NCBI GenBank assembly: GCA_021814895.1
Contig: JAKAHN010000054.1
Coordinates: 1-5,626 of the forward strand
DNA length: 5,626 nt
Source of the DNA: a bacterium
Lineage (GTDB): Bacteria > Patescibacteriota > Minisyncoccia > Phycocordibacterales > 2-02-FULL-43-11
Direction of reading: 5' to 3'
Positions 4,622 to 5,626 of this stretch are shown piece by piece. Position 1 is the first letter of the stretch; the number at the start of each line of letters is the position of its first letter. The position numbers and the translations under genes were made by a program. The notes beneath the pieces were generated by a model. The model did no database searches and had not been told where the DNA came from. It worked only from the letters and a program-made list of their open reading frames with translations.

Positions 4622-5389
4622 TTAATTTATTGTTGCCAACTCCCACAGACTTTGATAAAGATATTTTTGCAGAGTATATATATTCGGACTTTCTATTATC
4701 ATACTGATAAATAGGCCGTTTTCTCCAAGGGTAATGAAAGAAATCTTATTATCGTATATTTGTAAAATTGTTTGAGTTTGTGACGGCGCAAGACTGCATT
4801 TTATGAATTTATTTTCAGTTACTTCAGGGTGGTAGTCTTTCAACAATTCCCGAGCTTTCGGGGTGTCCAAGATCAATCCGCGTTTTTTTATATTGAATTT
4901 TTTTCTTTTTTCAACATACGCTTTGTTTATCTCCGGGATATATTTTTCAATTGATTCTATGTCGCTGTAAGCGTCGATTGTTTCGGTGGCCGTCAAAGAG
5001 TCGTTCAATACTTTTTCCACCCCCTCAATTCCTTCAAAAAATTGGACGTTTGGTTTACCAGAAACCAGATTATAGTCGGAGATCATTTTACTTAGAGTTG
5101 CGCCGAGAGTTGCCTCAGCGCTTTTTAATTGGTCGTCTTTTTTAGCAAGCAGCTCTTTCAATTTTGAGGGATGAGCCGCTCGAAACATTGTTATTTTTCC
5201 GACATCGTCTCTTTTTTCTATAAGCCCAAGCTCGATTAATTGCTCAAGAATTTTATAACAGAGACTTCTTTTTATCCCAGAATTAGTCGCGATCTTACTG
5301 GCGACCATAAGACCGGTTTTTAGAACTGTCTGGTAAACAACAGATTGTTCTTTTGATAAGCCTATTTGGTTGAGTATCTGGTCGTACAT
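4622..5389 (-). CDS. TrmB-family winged-helix transcriptional regulator
   Basis: A 255-residue protein of the TrmB family. Residues 1-75 form a winged helix-turn-helix: LSKEQSVVYQTVLKTG, then SKIATNSGIKRSLCYKILEQL as the recognition region, then the wing at IEKRDDVGKITMFRAAHP. Residues 76-108 look like a coiled-coil linker for dimerisation. From GKPNVQFFEGIEGVEKVLND (111-130) to the C-terminus (IYDNKISFITL, then LYQSLWELA) is the phospholipase-D-like effector domain shared by many bacterial members. In archaea TrmB proteins sense sugars, but the ligand here is unknown. It ends 3 bases from the oppositely directed GNAT-protein gene. The mRNA appears leaderless, with the -10 only 7 bases before the ATG, and small palindromes there suggest self-regulation. 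Confidence 0.88.
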   Translation of the reverse strand: MYDQILNQIGLSKEQSVVYQTVLKTGLMVASKIATNSGIKRSLCYKILEQLIELGLIEKRDDVGKITMFRAAHPSKLKELLAKKDDQLKSAEATLGATLSKMISDYNLVSGKPNVQFFEGIEGVEKVLNDSLTATETIDAYSDIESIEKYIPEINKAYVEKRKKFNIKKRGLILDTPKARELLKDYHPEVTENKFIKCSLAPSQTQTILQIYDNKISFITLGENGLFISMIIESPNIYTLQKYLYQSLWELATIN

Positions 5390-5398
5390 TACAGTAAT
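5388..5398. promoter_or_regulatory. Candidate autoregulatory operator over the TrmB start
   Basis: ATTAC-A-GTAAT (5388-5398) is a perfect 11-base palindrome covering the start codon, the predicted transcription start and the edge of the -10 box. A second inverted repeat, ATTAT-N5-ATAAT, adjoins it at 5397-5411. Either could be bound by the TrmB product to block its own promoter; in AT-rich DNA, chance is also possible. Confidence 0.35.
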
Positions 5399-5425
5399 TA
5401 TAACAGATAATATATTTTGTCATAA
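5397..5425 (-). promoter_or_regulatory. Promoter of the TrmB-family gene, leaderless
   Basis: Read on the minus strand, a perfect -10 TATAAT occupies 5397-5402 and is preceded by TGT, giving an extended -10. A weak -35 is either ATGACA (5418-5423, 15-base spacer) or TTATGA (5420-5425, 17-base spacer). Only seven bases separate the -10 from the ATG, so transcription would begin at or one base before the start codon. Confidence 0.65.
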
Positions 5426-5433
5426 AAATACTT

Positions 5434-5626
5434 TTACTTAGCAATAATTACAAATTGTGTTCTTCTGTTAGCAGCCCTACCTGTTTCACTATCATTTGGT
5501 GCAACCGGCTGCGACATCCCAAAGCCCCTGTATCTCAGACGGTTTGGTTCAATGCCTCTTGAAATAAGTGCATTAAAAACCGCCTTTGCCCTATCTTCGG
5601 ACAATTTCTGATTATAATCCACTTTG
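5434..5626 (-). CDS. OmpA-family peptidoglycan-binding domain protein (3' end only)
   Basis: The visible 63 C-terminal residues are the second half of an OmpA/MotB-type domain: YNQKLSEDRAKAVFNAL, then GIEPNRLRYRGFGMSQPVA, then GRAANRRTQFVII. The family's N-x-x-L-S-x-x-R-A helix and the C-terminal N-R-R, whose arginine contacts diaminopimelate in peptidoglycan, are both present. The reading frame stays open to the window edge, so the true start and the conserved T-D motif lie outside; the GTG at 5620-5622 is an internal valine codon, not a start. Such proteins anchor surface or envelope structures to the cell wall. The TrmB-family gene follows on the same strand after 44 bases but has its own promoter, so cotranscription is possible but not needed. 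Confidence 0.9.
   Translation of the reverse strand, partial: KVDYNQKLSEDRAKAVFNALISRGIEPNRLRYRGFGMSQPVAPNDSETGRAANRRTQFVIIAK

Noticed and set aside
4951..5145. Plus-strand frame of 64 codons inside the TrmB-family gene
   Set aside because: Arginine-rich shadow of a well-recognised regulator; no start signal.
1..5626. CRISPR array, insertion sequence, toxin-antitoxin or phage genes
   Set aside because: No regularly spaced direct repeats, transposase or integrase motifs, or terminal repeats were seen. The small-large gene pair at 2070-4618 does not match a known toxin-antitoxin type.

Overview
The window looks like an accessory stretch of a small, AT-rich bacterial genome. It most likely comes from the Patescibacteria/Candidate Phyla Radiation (a Parcubacteria-like lineage), although no marker gene proves this. 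Reasons: low GC, tRNA genes that do not encode CCA, almost no Shine-Dalgarno sequences before the real genes, a TrmB-type regulator of the sort common in that group, and large lineage-specific proteins without clear homologs. The genetic code looks standard: TAA, TAG and TGA are all used as stops, and both tRNA-Gly genes have ordinary anticodons (GCC, TCC), so there is no sign of the UGA=Gly recoding of Gracilibacteria/Absconditabacteria.

Left third (1-1341). Bases 1-337 hold no convincing gene. Bases 31-240 can instead fold into several hairpins closed by a long-range helix, which suggests a structured RNA of unrecognised type. A good promoter (289-316) then drives tRNA-Gly(GCC). The next 329 bases are noncoding but busy: an AT-rich hairpin, a perfect DnaA-box sequence with two degenerate neighbours, several GGACA/TGTCC inverted repeats, and a hairpin just before the next start codon. 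After them comes a YraN/UPF0102-family nuclease-like gene, followed by two GGACA-N3-TGTCC palindromes.

Middle (1342-2043). tRNA-Pro(TGG) has an unusual T-loop (C at position 55). It is followed 11 bases later by a gene for an RNHCP-domain zinc-binding protein that has no ribosome binding site, so the two are probably cotranscribed. A strong extended -10 promoter overlaps the stop of that gene and begins a short transcription unit of about 160 bases. The unit contains a possible 15-residue, four-cysteine microprotein and ends in a textbook intrinsic terminator. tRNA-Gly(TCC) follows.

Right (2044-5626). Directly after tRNA-Gly(TCC) lies a two-gene operon: an 85-residue acidic protein overlapping, by TAATG, a 763-residue protein whose C-terminal part is a GNAT-type acetyltransferase domain. 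It meets, tail to tail with a gap of 3 bases, a TrmB-family transcriptional regulator on the minus strand. That regulator appears to be made from a leaderless mRNA whose start sits under a perfect small palindrome. Upstream of it on the same strand is the 3' end of an OmpA-family peptidoglycan-binding protein, cut by the window edge.

Themes: two of the three tRNA genes appear to supply the transcript for the protein gene behind them. Most initiation here seems not to depend on Shine-Dalgarno pairing. The most intriguing items are the microprotein/short-RNA unit, the GGACA-N3-TGTCC sites and the structured segment at the left edge.
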